A stretch of 43,591 nt of DNA from Marinifilum caeruleilacunae (lineage in GTDB: Bacteria; Bacteroidota; Bacteroidia; Bacteroidales; Marinifilaceae): positions 1 through 43,591 of the forward strand of contig NZ_RZNH01000046.1 in NCBI RefSeq assembly GCF_013141825.1, in the 5' to 3' direction. The translations under genes were made by a program, and so were the position numbers. Below, one piece after another: positions 8,793 to 18,262 of this stretch; positions within the stretch are counted from its first letter, which is position 1; the number at the start of each line of letters is the position of its first letter. The notes beneath the pieces are model-generated. The model did not search any database, had not been told where the DNA came from, and saw nothing but the letters and a program-made list of their open reading frames with translations.

Positions 8793-9188
8793 TTATTTTC
8801 TACCTCTTTGAGGCGGTCCACTTCGCTGCGATTTATTTTTTTCCAGGTACTCTTCGTATTCCTCTTGCTGTTCCTCTGATAGTACCGATTTTATATCTTC
8901 TTCAAATTTCTTTTTCAGATTTTCCATCTCCTTTCTCGAAGGTCTGCCCGATTCAAATATCTCCTTTACATCCTCAAAATGAGCTGTATACAAATCTGAA
9001 ATTTCTTTGCTTTGATCTGCATTCAAATCGAGAGTGGAAACCAATTCCTGAATCATTTTCTTAATTTGAGTAGAGTTGGGTATAGGTTTTGGACCTTGCT
9101 GGCCGCCGCGCTGTGCCTGAACCAAATTGCTACTAAATAACATTCCTATTGCCATAAATAGAATGGCCGATGCTTTGATTACATTCAT
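8793..9188 (-). CDS. Spy/CpxP-like periplasmic protein
   Basis: 131 residues from ATG 9188-9186 (MNVIKASAILFMAIGMLFSS, cleavage after VQAQ). A longer frame extends upstream, but it would begin with an unlikely peptide before the signal sequence and would overlap the operator repeats. The mature protein is a helical, highly charged LTXXQ-type hairpin: LNADQSKEISDLYTAHFEDV, then EMENLKKKFEEDIKSVLSEE, ending in a Gln/Gly/Arg-rich tail (SQRSGPPQRGRK). A similar QRGGQQGPKP stretch starts the mature chain. Spy and CpxP are periplasmic chaperones or stress sensors that feed back on two-component systems. The kinase and LytTR regulator genes follow downstream, which suggests the same role. Confidence 0.8.
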   Translation of the reverse strand: MNVIKASAILFMAIGMLFSSNLVQAQRGGQQGPKPIPNSTQIKKMIQELVSTLDLNADQSKEISDLYTAHFEDVKEIFESGRPSRKEMENLKKKFEEDIKSVLSEEQQEEYEEYLEKNKSQRSGPPQRGRK

Positions 9189-9553
9189 TTTGCTAAAATT
9201 TTTAATTATTCGTTTTACTAAGCATTTGCAGCAGCTAAATAATGGAGTAGATCGAAGAATGAAAAATGCAATCAACGAATGGGGCGATTTTATCAATGAA
9301 TGGGGAATGTTGGCAATTGATGATGCCTTTTGTTAGAGCTGCAGGGAGTCAGAGTTCGGGAGTAAGTATTTAAAAATCAGTAATAAAGGTTTTATTGGTA
9401 TCCGAATAGGTGTCTGGTATAAATTAAATTTAGGATATTTTGAATTTGTTGTAAGATGTTATGAATTTACAACTATTCTTATAGTAAAAATGGAACCTAG
9501 CTGTTTTAGCATTAGGTACTTCTTGTTTGTTAATTGATGTTTAAAATTGTCTC
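9189..9553. other. Intergenic region between the Spy-like gene and the PUL regulator
   Basis: 365 bases without a convincing gene. They hold the upstream region of the Spy-like gene (minus), including the 20/21-bp repeats at 9251-9305. The rest, 9306-9553, follows the regulator stop codon and is AT-rich. I see no clear hairpin with a T-run after the regulator gene and no exact TTTG / TAnnTTTG pair. Confidence 0.5.
9251..9305 (-). promoter_or_regulatory. Candidate LytTR operator: three direct repeats, period 20-21
   Basis: On the plus strand ATCAACGAATGGGG (9271-9284) and ATCAATGAATGGGG (9292-9305) repeat at 21 bases, with a weaker copy ATCGAAGAATGAAA at 9251-9264. Read on the minus strand the core of the middle unit, TTCGTTGAT, fits 8 of 9 positions of the published LytTR consensus [TA][AC][CA]GTTN[AG][TC], and the other strong unit fits 7. 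Two helical turns between units is the geometry of AgrA/AlgR-type sites. The repeats lie 60-120 bases upstream of the Spy-like ATG. Confidence 0.55.
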
Positions 9554-12400
9554 TTAGTATTTAAGTAGAAAGTGTAATAAACTCGTATCAGTATCCAAAT
9601 TAAGTTTTTTCCTTAAACGATATCGACTTACCTCTACACTTCTGTGTGCAATGTTAAGATAACTTGCAATTTCTTTTGAGCTCAAATTCATTTTCAGCAG
9701 GGCGCATAGTCGCAAATCGGTTGTGGTAAGCTTAGGAAAATCTCGCTTTAAGTTATCGTAGAACCTGTTTTGAGATGCCATAAAATGTTGCTCGAAATTG
9801 GCACGATCCTTTTCATTGTTGATCATTTGCAATTCAATTGTTTCCAGGATCTTTTTGTAGTTTTTCTGTGGGAATCTACCTCGCAGATCTGTGTAGGCTT
9901 TTGTTAGTTCCTTTTTAATTGCTCCAATTGCTTCATCTCTTTTTAAGATTTCGTTGGTAGAAATAGTTAATTGGTTTTCCAGATTTTCCAATTCTTTTCT
10001 TTTTACCTCTTCTTTAAGAACCTCTACTTGTTGTTCTTTCTTTTGCAGTTGCTTACTGTGTTTCACTTTTATTTTGCTGGTTCTTTTCTTGTATGTTCCA
10101 ATGGAAATCAATGTAATTGATAGGACAATTAAAAGCAAACCAATAGGAATGTATGTATAGGATAGCATTAATGGCAAAATGGTGAATTTGTAACTTATTT
10201 CATCAGAATATTTGCCTGCTTCATTCATAAAGCGAAGGTATAGGGTATAATTTCCAGATTCTAACTGTTGAAAACTAAGAGTATTGCCTTGGTTTATATC
10301 AATCCATTCGTTCTGTTCAGGAGTTAGTTTGTATTGAAAAATTGGCTTATAAGTTTTAATAAACTTTGTGTTAAATGTGAAAGTGATGTTGCTTCGGTTC
10401 TTTTTTAAATTGATTTTTGAATTGGGCTGAAGAGGTAATAATAATGGGGCCTTGTATGGTGATTGTTGAATTTCTATTCTGGTAAAGAAAAGTTCATCAT
10501 TAACTTCGTTTTTTTGATAATCCTTATTAACCATTGCAAAGCCATTATCAAGACAAAAATAAGTGTTGCTGCCACCAGTTGTTAAACTTTGGAACTTATC
10601 GGTGAGGCTAAAGTGCTCTTCAATAGTATAGTTTCGCTTAATATATAAACTGTCTATATCACTTTGTACCAAAGATATTTGTCTGTCGCCAACAACCCAA
10701 AGATGATTATTTCCTTCAGAAATTATATTGTTGATTCTATCAGATGAAGATAAAATTCGATTTAATTTTTTGAATGGAACGATTTTGTTCTGGATGTAGT
10801 CAAACGTGTACAAACCAATATCTGTAGAAATTACAATGTGTTGATTTGCATTGAAAATATCCAGATGATAATCGCTTGGCAGTCCATCATCGGTACCAAA
10901 GGATTTAGAAGATAAAATTTCGCTGTAAGATTTATCAAGTTTAAGTCGGGTTAGCCCTTTTACTTCATGACTCAACCAAACAAATCCATAATTGTCTATT
11001 TCAATTAATCTGCAAGTACCCGAAAAACCTTTAACGCTATGTGCAAATTCCCACTCCTTGTTATTCAACTGAAAAACATAAAGGTCGTTGTAAGTTGAAG
11101 CAACCAGGTATTTTTGATCATTATGCCAGGTAAGTGAAAAGTCGGTAACTCCTGATTTTCCTGAAATACTAACTGCCTTGTTGTTGCGGATTGCATATAA
11201 TCCATTGTTACAACCGCATAATAATTCACCTTCAATTACATCTAATTTCCAAATATGTTCATTGATACCAGGCATTAGCTTTAGTTCACTAAAATTAAGA
11301 TGTTTCGCACTTTTGGCTTTCGCAAATAGTAAGCCTGTGTTGGTGGCCAGATAACAATACCCTTTGTGTTCAATTACGGAGTAGATGGAATAGGGGATGT
11401 TCTTTTTGTCTACCCTATAATGCAGGGGAGAGTTGACTATGATATGAGCAATTCCATTATCGAGACCCAACCAAAGATTATCCTGCTGGTCTTTTGCTAT
11501 GCTTAAAACTGTGTTGTTTTCTAGTCCGTTATGCTGGTTAACCTGATATAGGATATTTCCGTTTTTATCCAGAATAAATAATCCGCCCGATATGGATCCA
11601 ATGGCATAGTCGCCATTGTTTAGCTTTACTCCACAGTTAATGTTTTGTGTTTTTAGCAATTTATTACTTTCTGCATTCCATTCCTTTATCTTGTCATCTT
11701 TCAAGATAAATAAACCATTTTCAGCGCTCCCTATTAGTGTTCCATCATGGTGGTCAAGATAAAATCGCAAGGTAGAGTTGCTAACAGAATCAACGGAACC
11801 CATTCTGTTGAATGATTCATTTTTGATTGTGATTAAACCCAGATCGCTGGATTTGGAATAGATCTTCTTATTTGCTTTGCCCAAGAACAAGAAGGCACCT
11901 TGTTGTGCAAGTAATTTGCTCGTTTTTGTCGACTCATTATAGGTTAAAATTGCAGCAAATGATTGAAAATAAACAATTGAATCCTGTTTTGTGATCGACC
12001 AAAAGCTATTGTTGGTTAAAAATTCTTGATCAAACTGTTCTTTCAGGCTATTATAAGAAAGATTGCCATAAATATCTCTTTCCCAAAATCCAACTTCTTC
12101 GTAATGACCAGAGTAAATTCGGTCTGTTTCAGCATCGTAATAGAGAGATCTGGTATTTACTGTATTTGGATACTTGTGTAATTTCCAGTCAAATCCATCG
12201 AATTCGAGTAATCCATCGTTGTTGCCAAAGTATATGTTCCCTTTTTTATCAGTTACTACGCTCCAGTTCTGACTCTTGGAATGGTATTCATTTCTAGGGT
12301 AATATATAATTACCGGACTGTAATCTTTTGCGATACCGGAAATTGGTATCAACAAATAGATTATAAAAATGATGACTTTATAAAACGATGTATTGCTCAA
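9554..12400 (-). CDS. Membrane-spanning beta-propeller / LuxR-type PUL regulator
   Basis: 948 residues. Signal peptide or anchor (MSNTSFYKVIIFIIYLLIPISG). Residues about 30-640 form two-component-regulator propeller repeats, with units such as DKKGNIYFGNNDGLLEFDGF, GSISGGLFILDKNGNILYQV and DQQDNLWLGLDNGIAHI. A Y_Y_Y domain follows (about 655-745), then one membrane helix (LSYTYIPIGLLLIVLSITLISIG, about 750-772), a long coiled coil (780-860) and a C-terminal LuxR-type helix-turn-helix (LTTTDLRLCALLKMNLSSKE, then IASYLNIAHRSVEVSRYRLRKKL). There is no kinase or receiver domain, so periplasmic sugar sensing is coupled directly to cytoplasmic DNA binding. It is transcribed away from the PUL at 12765, consistent with local control. 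Confidence 0.9.
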   Translation of the reverse strand: MSNTSFYKVIIFIIYLLIPISGIAKDYSPVIIYYPRNEYHSKSQNWSVVTDKKGNIYFGNNDGLLEFDGFDWKLHKYPNTVNTRSLYYDAETDRIYSGHYEEVGFWERDIYGNLSYNSLKEQFDQEFLTNNSFWSITKQDSIVYFQSFAAILTYNESTKTSKLLAQQGAFLFLGKANKKIYSKSSDLGLITIKNESFNRMGSVDSVSNSTLRFYLDHHDGTLIGSAENGLFILKDDKIKEWNAESNKLLKTQNINCGVKLNNGDYAIGSISGGLFILDKNGNILYQVNQHNGLENNTVLSIAKDQQDNLWLGLDNGIAHIIVNSPLHYRVDKKNIPYSIYSVIEHKGYCYLATNTGLLFAKAKSAKHLNFSELKLMPGINEHIWKLDVIEGELLCGCNNGLYAIRNNKAVSISGKSGVTDFSLTWHNDQKYLVASTYNDLYVFQLNNKEWEFAHSVKGFSGTCRLIEIDNYGFVWLSHEVKGLTRLKLDKSYSEILSSKSFGTDDGLPSDYHLDIFNANQHIVISTDIGLYTFDYIQNKIVPFKKLNRILSSSDRINNIISEGNNHLWVVGDRQISLVQSDIDSLYIKRNYTIEEHFSLTDKFQSLTTGGSNTYFCLDNGFAMVNKDYQKNEVNDELFFTRIEIQQSPYKAPLLLPLQPNSKINLKKNRSNITFTFNTKFIKTYKPIFQYKLTPEQNEWIDINQGNTLSFQQLESGNYTLYLRFMNEAGKYSDEISYKFTILPLMLSYTYIPIGLLLIVLSITLISIGTYKKRTSKIKVKHSKQLQKKEQQVEVLKEEVKRKELENLENQLTISTNEILKRDEAIGAIKKELTKAYTDLRGRFPQKNYKKILETIELQMINNEKDRANFEQHFMASQNRFYDNLKRDFPKLTTTDLRLCALLKMNLSSKEIASYLNIAHRSVEVSRYRLRKKLNLDTDTSLLHFLLKY

Positions 12401-12764
12401 GATTATGGAAGTGTTAGTGAGTAATGGGATATTCCAAATATAGAATTTTCATTGAATAGCTACAAATGAGATTGTTTATAAATTAGAAAAAAACAACAAA
12501 ATAATTAATTGTAAATTATTGAAAATAAGCATTAAAAAATAAAATGTTGTAGTGTTGTAGTGGTGTTTGTATGAGGTGTATGGTTCGTGTGTTTGTAATT
12601 TTTTGGTATCAGGCTACTTCAGTTTTACTTTTACAATGCATGCTTACAATCTGATTTGATGTTTGGGGTTTCGGTTGGCAAATGAGAAATTCCAATCTTA
12701 AACAGAGGTAATAATAAATTAGGAAAATTAAAGAAATTATAATACAGAATTAGCTATAGGAATA
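12401..12764. other. Divergent regulatory region between PUL regulator and GH3
   Basis: 364 bases with no gene. The left end carries the regulator promoter (12435-12466, minus). In the middle is a tandem TGTTGTAG TGTTGTAG (12545-12560) followed by TGGTG, within a G/T-rich plus-strand stretch (12545-12610) that is unlike the surrounding AT-rich DNA. I find no exact TAnnTTTG on the plus strand for the GH3 gene. The G/T-rich tract is the best candidate for regulator binding (inference). Confidence 0.5.
12435..12466 (-). promoter_or_regulatory. Promoter of the PUL regulator gene
   Basis: On the minus strand TTTG (12466-12463), a 20-base spacer and TATATTTG (12442-12435) match the Bacteroidota primary sigma consensus (TTTG, 19-21 bases, TAnnTTTG). 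The expected transcription start is near 12428, about 28 bases before the ATG at 12400. Confidence 0.7.
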
Positions 12765-15053
12765 ATGAAGAATAAGTTTGTTTATAGTGTAATCGTTGTC
12801 GGAGCTTTACTGGTTGGATGTAAATCTAATTCCACAAAAGATAAAATAGAATGGAAGAGTTACAGCCAGGATCCGATAATTGAAAATAAGGTGGATTCCT
12901 TGCTTTCATTAATGACTCTTGAAGAAAAAGTTGGGCAAATGGCTCAATTCTCTGGACATACAAATTTAACTGGGCCAGCTACTGGAGATGATTTTCGTGA
13001 ATATGTTGACAAAGGGTTGGTAGGGAGTATATTCAATGTTTTTTCTGTAGATGCTTTAAGACAAATTCAGGAATACGCTATTGAAAAATCGCGCTTGAAT
13101 ATTCCTGTATTGTTTGCCGCTGATGTAATTCATGGTTATAAAACAACCTTTCCTATTCCATTGGCAGAATCGTGCTCGTGGGATTTGGACTTAATGGAAA
13201 AGAGTGCTAGGACAGCTGCAATTGAAGCAACTTCTGATGGTATAAGCTGGAACTTTGCACCTATGATTGATATTTCAAGAGATCCTCGATGGGGACGCGT
13301 TATGGAAGGAGCAGGTGAAGATCCTTATTTGGGAAGTCTGATAGCAAGTGCAAGAGTGAAAGGCTTTCAGGGAATTAGCACTTATAAAGATTTGGCAAAA
13401 ACCAACACCATGATTGCCTGTGCAAAGCACTTTGCCGCATATGGCGCAGCAGAAGCCGGTCGTGATTACAATACCGTTGATATCTCGGATTATCGCTTAC
13501 GCGAAACGTACCTTCCTCCTTTTAAGGCTGCTGTTGATGCAGGAGTGGGTTCATTTATGACAGCTTTTAATGAAATAGATGGAATTCCATGTACTGGAAG
13601 TAAATATCTGTATACCGATATTCTGCGTGATGAATGGGATTTTAAAGGTATGGTTGTAACCGATTATACTGCTATCGAGGAAATGATTGATCATGGCTAT
13701 GCAAAAGATTTGAAGGAGGCAGGAATGCAAGCGGTAAACGCAGGAATCGACATGGATATGAAGAGCATGGCTTTTACCAAACATTTGGAAGAATTGGTGA
13801 AGGAAGGAAAAGTTGAAGAATCGGTTGTTGACAGAGCAGCTGCAAGAATTTTGGAAATGAAATTCATGCTTGGACTTTTTGATAATCCATACAAATACAT
13901 GAACGAAGAAAGAGCAAAGGAATTTGTTGGTAATCCGAATCATATTGAACAAGCATTGAAAGTATCGCAACGCTCGATTGTGTTACTAAAAAATAAAGAT
14001 CAACTGCTTCCTTTATCTCCAAAAAATAAGAAAAGAGTGGCGCTAATTGGCCCTATGGTAAAGGAAAGAAATAGCTTAAATGGTGAATGGGCAATAAGAG
14101 GAGATCGAAACGAAAGTGTTACCTTATATGAAGGGATGAGAGATCGTTATGCCAATAGTAATGTTTCCTTTTCCTATTCTAAAGGGTGTAGTCTTGACGA
14201 TCAGGATGATATGAAAGGATTAAGAGAGGCAATGCGTGTTGCAGCCAATAGCGATGTTATTGTGTTGGCATTGGGAGAAAACTACCATTGGTCTGGAGAA
14301 GCTGCTTGTCGTACAAATATTAAATTGCCTGAACCACAATTGAAATTAATGAAGGCTTTGAAGAAAACAAACAAACCAATTGTTCTTGTGCTCTTCAATG
14401 GTCGTCCGTTAGATCTTTCTTGGGAAGATGAAAATGTGGAAGCAATAGTAGAAGCCTGGTATCCTGGAACAATGGCAGGAATGGCAGTTGCTGATGTTCT
14501 TTCTGGGAACTATAATCCTTCAGCAAAGCTTACAATGACATTTCCTCGCAACATTGGTCAGATTCCTATTTATTACAATCACAAAAATACGGGAAGACCT
14601 TATGTTGATGGAAGTGGTGTAGATTATCTTTCATCATACAGAGATGTACCAAATTCACCTTTGTATCCTTTTGGATATGGACTTAGCTATACCAGCTTTG
14701 AGTATCAATCTTTACGAATGAGCTCAAATTCTTTTACCAACGATGGAAATATTAATGTTACTGTAGAAGTAAAAAATACCGGAGAATATGATGGAGAAGA
14801 GGTTGTTCAGCTCTACATACAGGACGTTACTGCTAGTGTTACAAGGCCTGTAAAGGAGTTGAAAGGGTTCAAGAAAATACATTTGGAAAAAGGAGAAGCA
14901 AAAACTGTAAGTTTTACAATAGATAAACATACGGTTGAATTTTTAGGAATGAATAAACAACTGATTGCTGAACCAGGAAAATTTAGACTTTGGATAGGTT
15001 CTCATTCAGCTGATAATACTCTAAAAACCGAGTTTGAGCTTAAAACGAATTAA
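12765..15053 (+). CDS. bglX: GH3 beta-glucosidase, lipoprotein
   Basis: 762 residues with a lipoprotein signal (MKNKFVYSVIVVGALLVGC, Cys19). The GH3 TIM-barrel domain shows LMTLEEKVGQMAQ, AADVIHGYKTTFPIPLAES, the DPRWGRVMEGAGEDPYLGS block, the KHFAAYGAAEAGRDYN block and nucleophile Asp300 in VVTDYTAIEE. The GH3 C-terminal domain carries the likely acid/base Glu in GEAACRTNI, and a fibronectin-III-like domain ends the chain. Length and domain order match BglX-type exo-beta-glucosidases. In PULs with GH144 enzymes such proteins take beta-1,2-gluco-oligosaccharides to glucose; that specificity is inferred from context. First plus-strand gene of the locus, 90 bases before susC. Confidence 0.92.
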   Translation: MKNKFVYSVIVVGALLVGCKSNSTKDKIEWKSYSQDPIIENKVDSLLSLMTLEEKVGQMAQFSGHTNLTGPATGDDFREYVDKGLVGSIFNVFSVDALRQIQEYAIEKSRLNIPVLFAADVIHGYKTTFPIPLAESCSWDLDLMEKSARTAAIEATSDGISWNFAPMIDISRDPRWGRVMEGAGEDPYLGSLIASARVKGFQGISTYKDLAKTNTMIACAKHFAAYGAAEAGRDYNTVDISDYRLRETYLPPFKAAVDAGVGSFMTAFNEIDGIPCTGSKYLYTDILRDEWDFKGMVVTDYTAIEEMIDHGYAKDLKEAGMQAVNAGIDMDMKSMAFTKHLEELVKEGKVEESVVDRAAARILEMKFMLGLFDNPYKYMNEERAKEFVGNPNHIEQALKVSQRSIVLLKNKDQLLPLSPKNKKRVALIGPMVKERNSLNGEWAIRGDRNESVTLYEGMRDRYANSNVSFSYSKGCSLDDQDDMKGLREAMRVAANSDVIVLALGENYHWSGEAACRTNIKLPEPQLKLMKALKKTNKPIVLVLFNGRPLDLSWEDENVEAIVEAWYPGTMAGMAVADVLSGNYNPSAKLTMTFPRNIGQIPIYYNHKNTGRPYVDGSGVDYLSSYRDVPNSPLYPFGYGLSYTSFEYQSLRMSSNSFTNDGNINVTVEVKNTGEYDGEEVVQLYIQDVTASVTRPVKELKGFKKIHLEKGEAKTVSFTIDKHTVEFLGMNKQLIAEPGKFRLWIGSHSADNTLKTEFELKTN

Positions 15054-15143
15054 TAATGGTAACAGACATATTAAGCTTATATAATAAAAGAAGTGTGTCT
15101 TTAAAGTAGAATTACCTAAATACTAATCATAAAAAATAACTCT

Positions 15144-18100
15144 ATGTTAACAGAAATTCTGAAAAGTGTTTTTGCGCATTTGTTCAAATCATCAAGAGCA
15201 ATGGGTGCAATTAAGAAAAAGAATACCAGGATATTGGCTATGATTTTACTGCTAGTACTACCTTTTAATGTACTTATGGCTCAAAATCATTCGGTTAGTG
15301 GTGTAGTTGCAGATGCTAATGGAGAACCATTAATTGGTGTTACAGTTATCGTGGAAGGTACAACTTTGGGTACTTCAACAGCAATTGATGGTTCTTATGC
15401 CTTAACTAATGTTCCTATCGATGGAACTTTGATCTATTCCTTTATTGGTATGCTTACTCAATCGCATCCAATAAACGGACAATCAACAATCAATATTACT
15501 TTATTGGAAGATAGTGAGATGGTGGATGAGGTTGTTGTTGTTGGTTATGGTACAATGAAAGTTAAAGATTTAACCTCATCAATTACAACTGTTAAAGCTG
15601 ATGATTTAATGAAAACTCCAGCCGGGCAAGCTGTTCAGGCTTTACAAGGAAAAGTTGCTGGGGTACAAATCGTTAGTAATGGTTCGCCTGGAGATTCTCC
15701 AACTATTCGAGTAAGAGGTATAGGTTCTTATCCAGGAAATGGTAGCGAGAATCCATTATTTGTTGTAGATGGTGTTTTATATGACAATATCGATTTTTTG
15801 AATTCGGCCGATATCGAATCAATGTCTGTGTTAAAGGATGCTTCGGCTTCCGCAATATATGGTGTTCGTGCAGCTAATGGTGTAGTTTTAATCGAAACTA
15901 AAAGTGGAAAGAAAAACCAGAAAGCTACAATTACTTACGATGGATATTATGGTGTTCAAGTGGCTGCAGATGTATTAAAAATGGCTAATTCTGAGCAGTA
16001 TGCTCAAATGATTATGGAATCTGGTTCTGATGCTGATATCGCAAAGGTTTACGAATCCATGCAACAGTATGGAAGAAGTCACAACAATCCTAATGTTCCT
16101 GCAACCAATACAAATTGGTACGATGAGGTAATGCGAACTGCTTCAATTCAAAATCACAGTTTGAATGTTGCTGGTGGATCTGAGAATGCGATATACTCCT
16201 TGGGCTTAAGTTATTTCGATCAGGAAGGTATTTTAGATATGCCGAATGATTACACTCGCTTGAACTTAAGAGCAAAGCTAGATTACGACGTTAATGAATT
16301 AATTACTGTTGGAGGTAATATAATTTTTAGTGATGCCGATAAGAACGCTCCAGAGTCAGGAGCATGGAGAACTGCCTATTTTGCTGTGCCAATTATGCCA
16401 GTGTATGATGGAGATAACTTGGCGAATGCTAAATCAATGGGTTACAGAGGATCTCAGAATCCATTCGTTGCAATGAATTATAATAGGAATGCATTAAATA
16501 TTCAGAAGACTTTAGCTAGCTTTTATGCTAAAATCAATATTATTCCTAATAAACTGAATTTCAAAACCTCATATAGTAAGAATGTTTCTGATTTAACAGA
16601 GCGTTATGTAAGATTGCCTTATGATATTGGATATCAAACACAACGCCTGCCTGAAGAAGCTTCAATCCGAAGAGTAAGTAAAAAATATACAAATGAAACA
16701 ATTGATAATGTTTTAACCTATACTGATTCATTCGACAAGCATAACGTAACGGTTATGGCAGGTCATTCTTATCGAAATGATGAGTTTGTAGGTTTTGAGG
16801 CAAAAGGTCTTGATTTCCCATATCAGGATGAAAAATCATGGTACTTAAACCAAGCTAAAACAATTGAAGAAGGATCGGTATTCGATTATGGCTCGAAATC
16901 ATATGGGATTTCATATTTCGGTCGTGTATCCTACAGTTTCGACAATAAATATCTGTTATATGGTACATTTAGAGCAGATGGTACTTCAATTTACCAGGAA
17001 AAATGGGGATATTTTCCAACAGTAGGTGTTGGTTGGGTTCTATCGGAAGAAGATTTTATGAGTGATGTTCCATTCGTTGATTTCCTGAAAGTGCGTGCAA
17101 GTTGGGGTGAGCTTGGTAACAACAATGTTCCTGCAAATGATGGTACTTCTACGGCAAATGTGGTAGATGCTGCTCTTGGAGATAATAAGATCCCAGGAAC
17201 TGTAAATCAAAATATTTACTCTTTTCTAAAATGGGAGGTTAGTACCGAAACTAACTTTGGTATTACTTCTACATTGTTTAACTCAAGACTATCAGTAGAG
17301 GCTGATTACTATGTTCGTGACACCGATAATGCTGCGATTAGAGTACAAGAACCTTTTACAAGCTTTTCAACATTACGAAACGTTGGTGTAATTCGAAATT
17401 CAGGATTTGAATTGGCAGTAAACTGGAATGATAAAATTTCTGATGACTGGAGCTATAGTGTTGGCTTTAACATGTCTACCCTGAAAAATGAAGTAAGAGA
17501 TCTATATGGTCAAGCATATATTGATGCAGGACAGGCTGAGTTCCGCCAAAGAAGTGCTGTTGGGGAACCATTAATGTCTTTCTATGGATGGAAAACAGAT
17601 GGAGTGTATCAAAACGATGCTGAAATTGCTGCTGATCCTATAGCTGTTGCAAATGGTTTGGTTCCTGGAGATTACCGCTATGTAAATCAAAATGGTGATG
17701 ATGTTATTGATGATAACGACCGTGTATTCCTTGGATCATACTTCCCTGATTTAACTTATGGATTTGATTTCTCGGTGAATTATAAGAATTGGAATTTATC
17801 TGCAAGTTTCTACGGACAAAGTGGAAACAAGATCTTGAACCGTAAGCGTGGTGAAATTCTTTGGACTTCGGATGGAAACATGGATGCCGACTTGGCTAAA
17901 AATCTATGGAGAGGTGAGGGAACTTCTAACAAGTATGTTTCTTCTGCTGGATTGCGTAAGGGTTGGAACCAAAAAATGAGTAATTATTTTGTAGAAGATG
18001 GATCATTCTTTAGAATTCAAAATATTCAACTATCATATTTATTCTCTAACAAAACTTTATGGGGTGTAGACATGCCTGATGCAAAAATCATATTTACTGC

Positions 18101-18221
18101 TGATCGCCCTGTTACGTTTACAGACTATAATGGATTTAATCCGGAAATAGCTAATGGAGTGGATACACAAACTTATCCAATTCCTGCTACTTATACTTTA
18201 GGTTTAAACATTAAATTCTAA
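15144..18221 (+). CDS. SusC-like TonB-dependent oligosaccharide transporter
   Basis: 1025 residues. The signal peptide lies well inside the frame (ILAMILLLVLPFNVLMAQ, about residues 30-47); a Met at residue 20 (MGAIKKKN) is an alternative start. A carboxypeptidase-like beta-sandwich follows (HSVSGVVADANGEPLIGVTV), then the SusC-type TonB box region (DEVVVVGYGTMK), a plug domain (ALQGKVAGVQIVS, TIRVRGIGSYPG, LFVVDGVLYDN, VLKDASASAIYGVRAANGVV) and a 22-strand barrel ending in YTLGLNIKF. It imports oligosaccharides across the outer membrane using TonB energy, in complex with the SusD encoded next. The length is normal and the frame intact. Confidence 0.97.
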   Translation: MLTEILKSVFAHLFKSSRAMGAIKKKNTRILAMILLLVLPFNVLMAQNHSVSGVVADANGEPLIGVTVIVEGTTLGTSTAIDGSYALTNVPIDGTLIYSFIGMLTQSHPINGQSTINITLLEDSEMVDEVVVVGYGTMKVKDLTSSITTVKADDLMKTPAGQAVQALQGKVAGVQIVSNGSPGDSPTIRVRGIGSYPGNGSENPLFVVDGVLYDNIDFLNSADIESMSVLKDASASAIYGVRAANGVVLIETKSGKKNQKATITYDGYYGVQVAADVLKMANSEQYAQMIMESGSDADIAKVYESMQQYGRSHNNPNVPATNTNWYDEVMRTASIQNHSLNVAGGSENAIYSLGLSYFDQEGILDMPNDYTRLNLRAKLDYDVNELITVGGNIIFSDADKNAPESGAWRTAYFAVPIMPVYDGDNLANAKSMGYRGSQNPFVAMNYNRNALNIQKTLASFYAKINIIPNKLNFKTSYSKNVSDLTERYVRLPYDIGYQTQRLPEEASIRRVSKKYTNETIDNVLTYTDSFDKHNVTVMAGHSYRNDEFVGFEAKGLDFPYQDEKSWYLNQAKTIEEGSVFDYGSKSYGISYFGRVSYSFDNKYLLYGTFRADGTSIYQEKWGYFPTVGVGWVLSEEDFMSDVPFVDFLKVRASWGELGNNNVPANDGTSTANVVDAALGDNKIPGTVNQNIYSFLKWEVSTETNFGITSTLFNSRLSVEADYYVRDTDNAAIRVQEPFTSFSTLRNVGVIRNSGFELAVNWNDKISDDWSYSVGFNMSTLKNEVRDLYGQAYIDAGQAEFRQRSAVGEPLMSFYGWKTDGVYQNDAEIAADPIAVANGLVPGDYRYVNQNGDDVIDDNDRVFLGSYFPDLTYGFDFSVNYKNWNLSASFYGQSGNKILNRKRGEILWTSDGNMDADLAKNLWRGEGTSNKYVSSAGLRKGWNQKMSNYFVEDGSFFRIQNIQLSYLFSNKTLWGVDMPDAKIIFTADRPVTFTDYNGFNPEIANGVDTQTYPIPATYTLGLNIKF

Positions 18222-18262
18222 GTATGCAGATAACAATATTCAAAAGGATAACACATAAAGAT

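Noticed and set aside
8786-9064. 92-codon plus-strand frame opposite the Spy-like gene
   Set aside because: Antisense to a coding region with a good signal peptide and LTXXQ-type helices; no own start context.
13551-13970. 139-codon minus-strand frame within the GH3 gene
   Set aside because: Lies wholly inside a well-conserved GH3 coding region and has a Cys/His/Phe-rich shadow composition.
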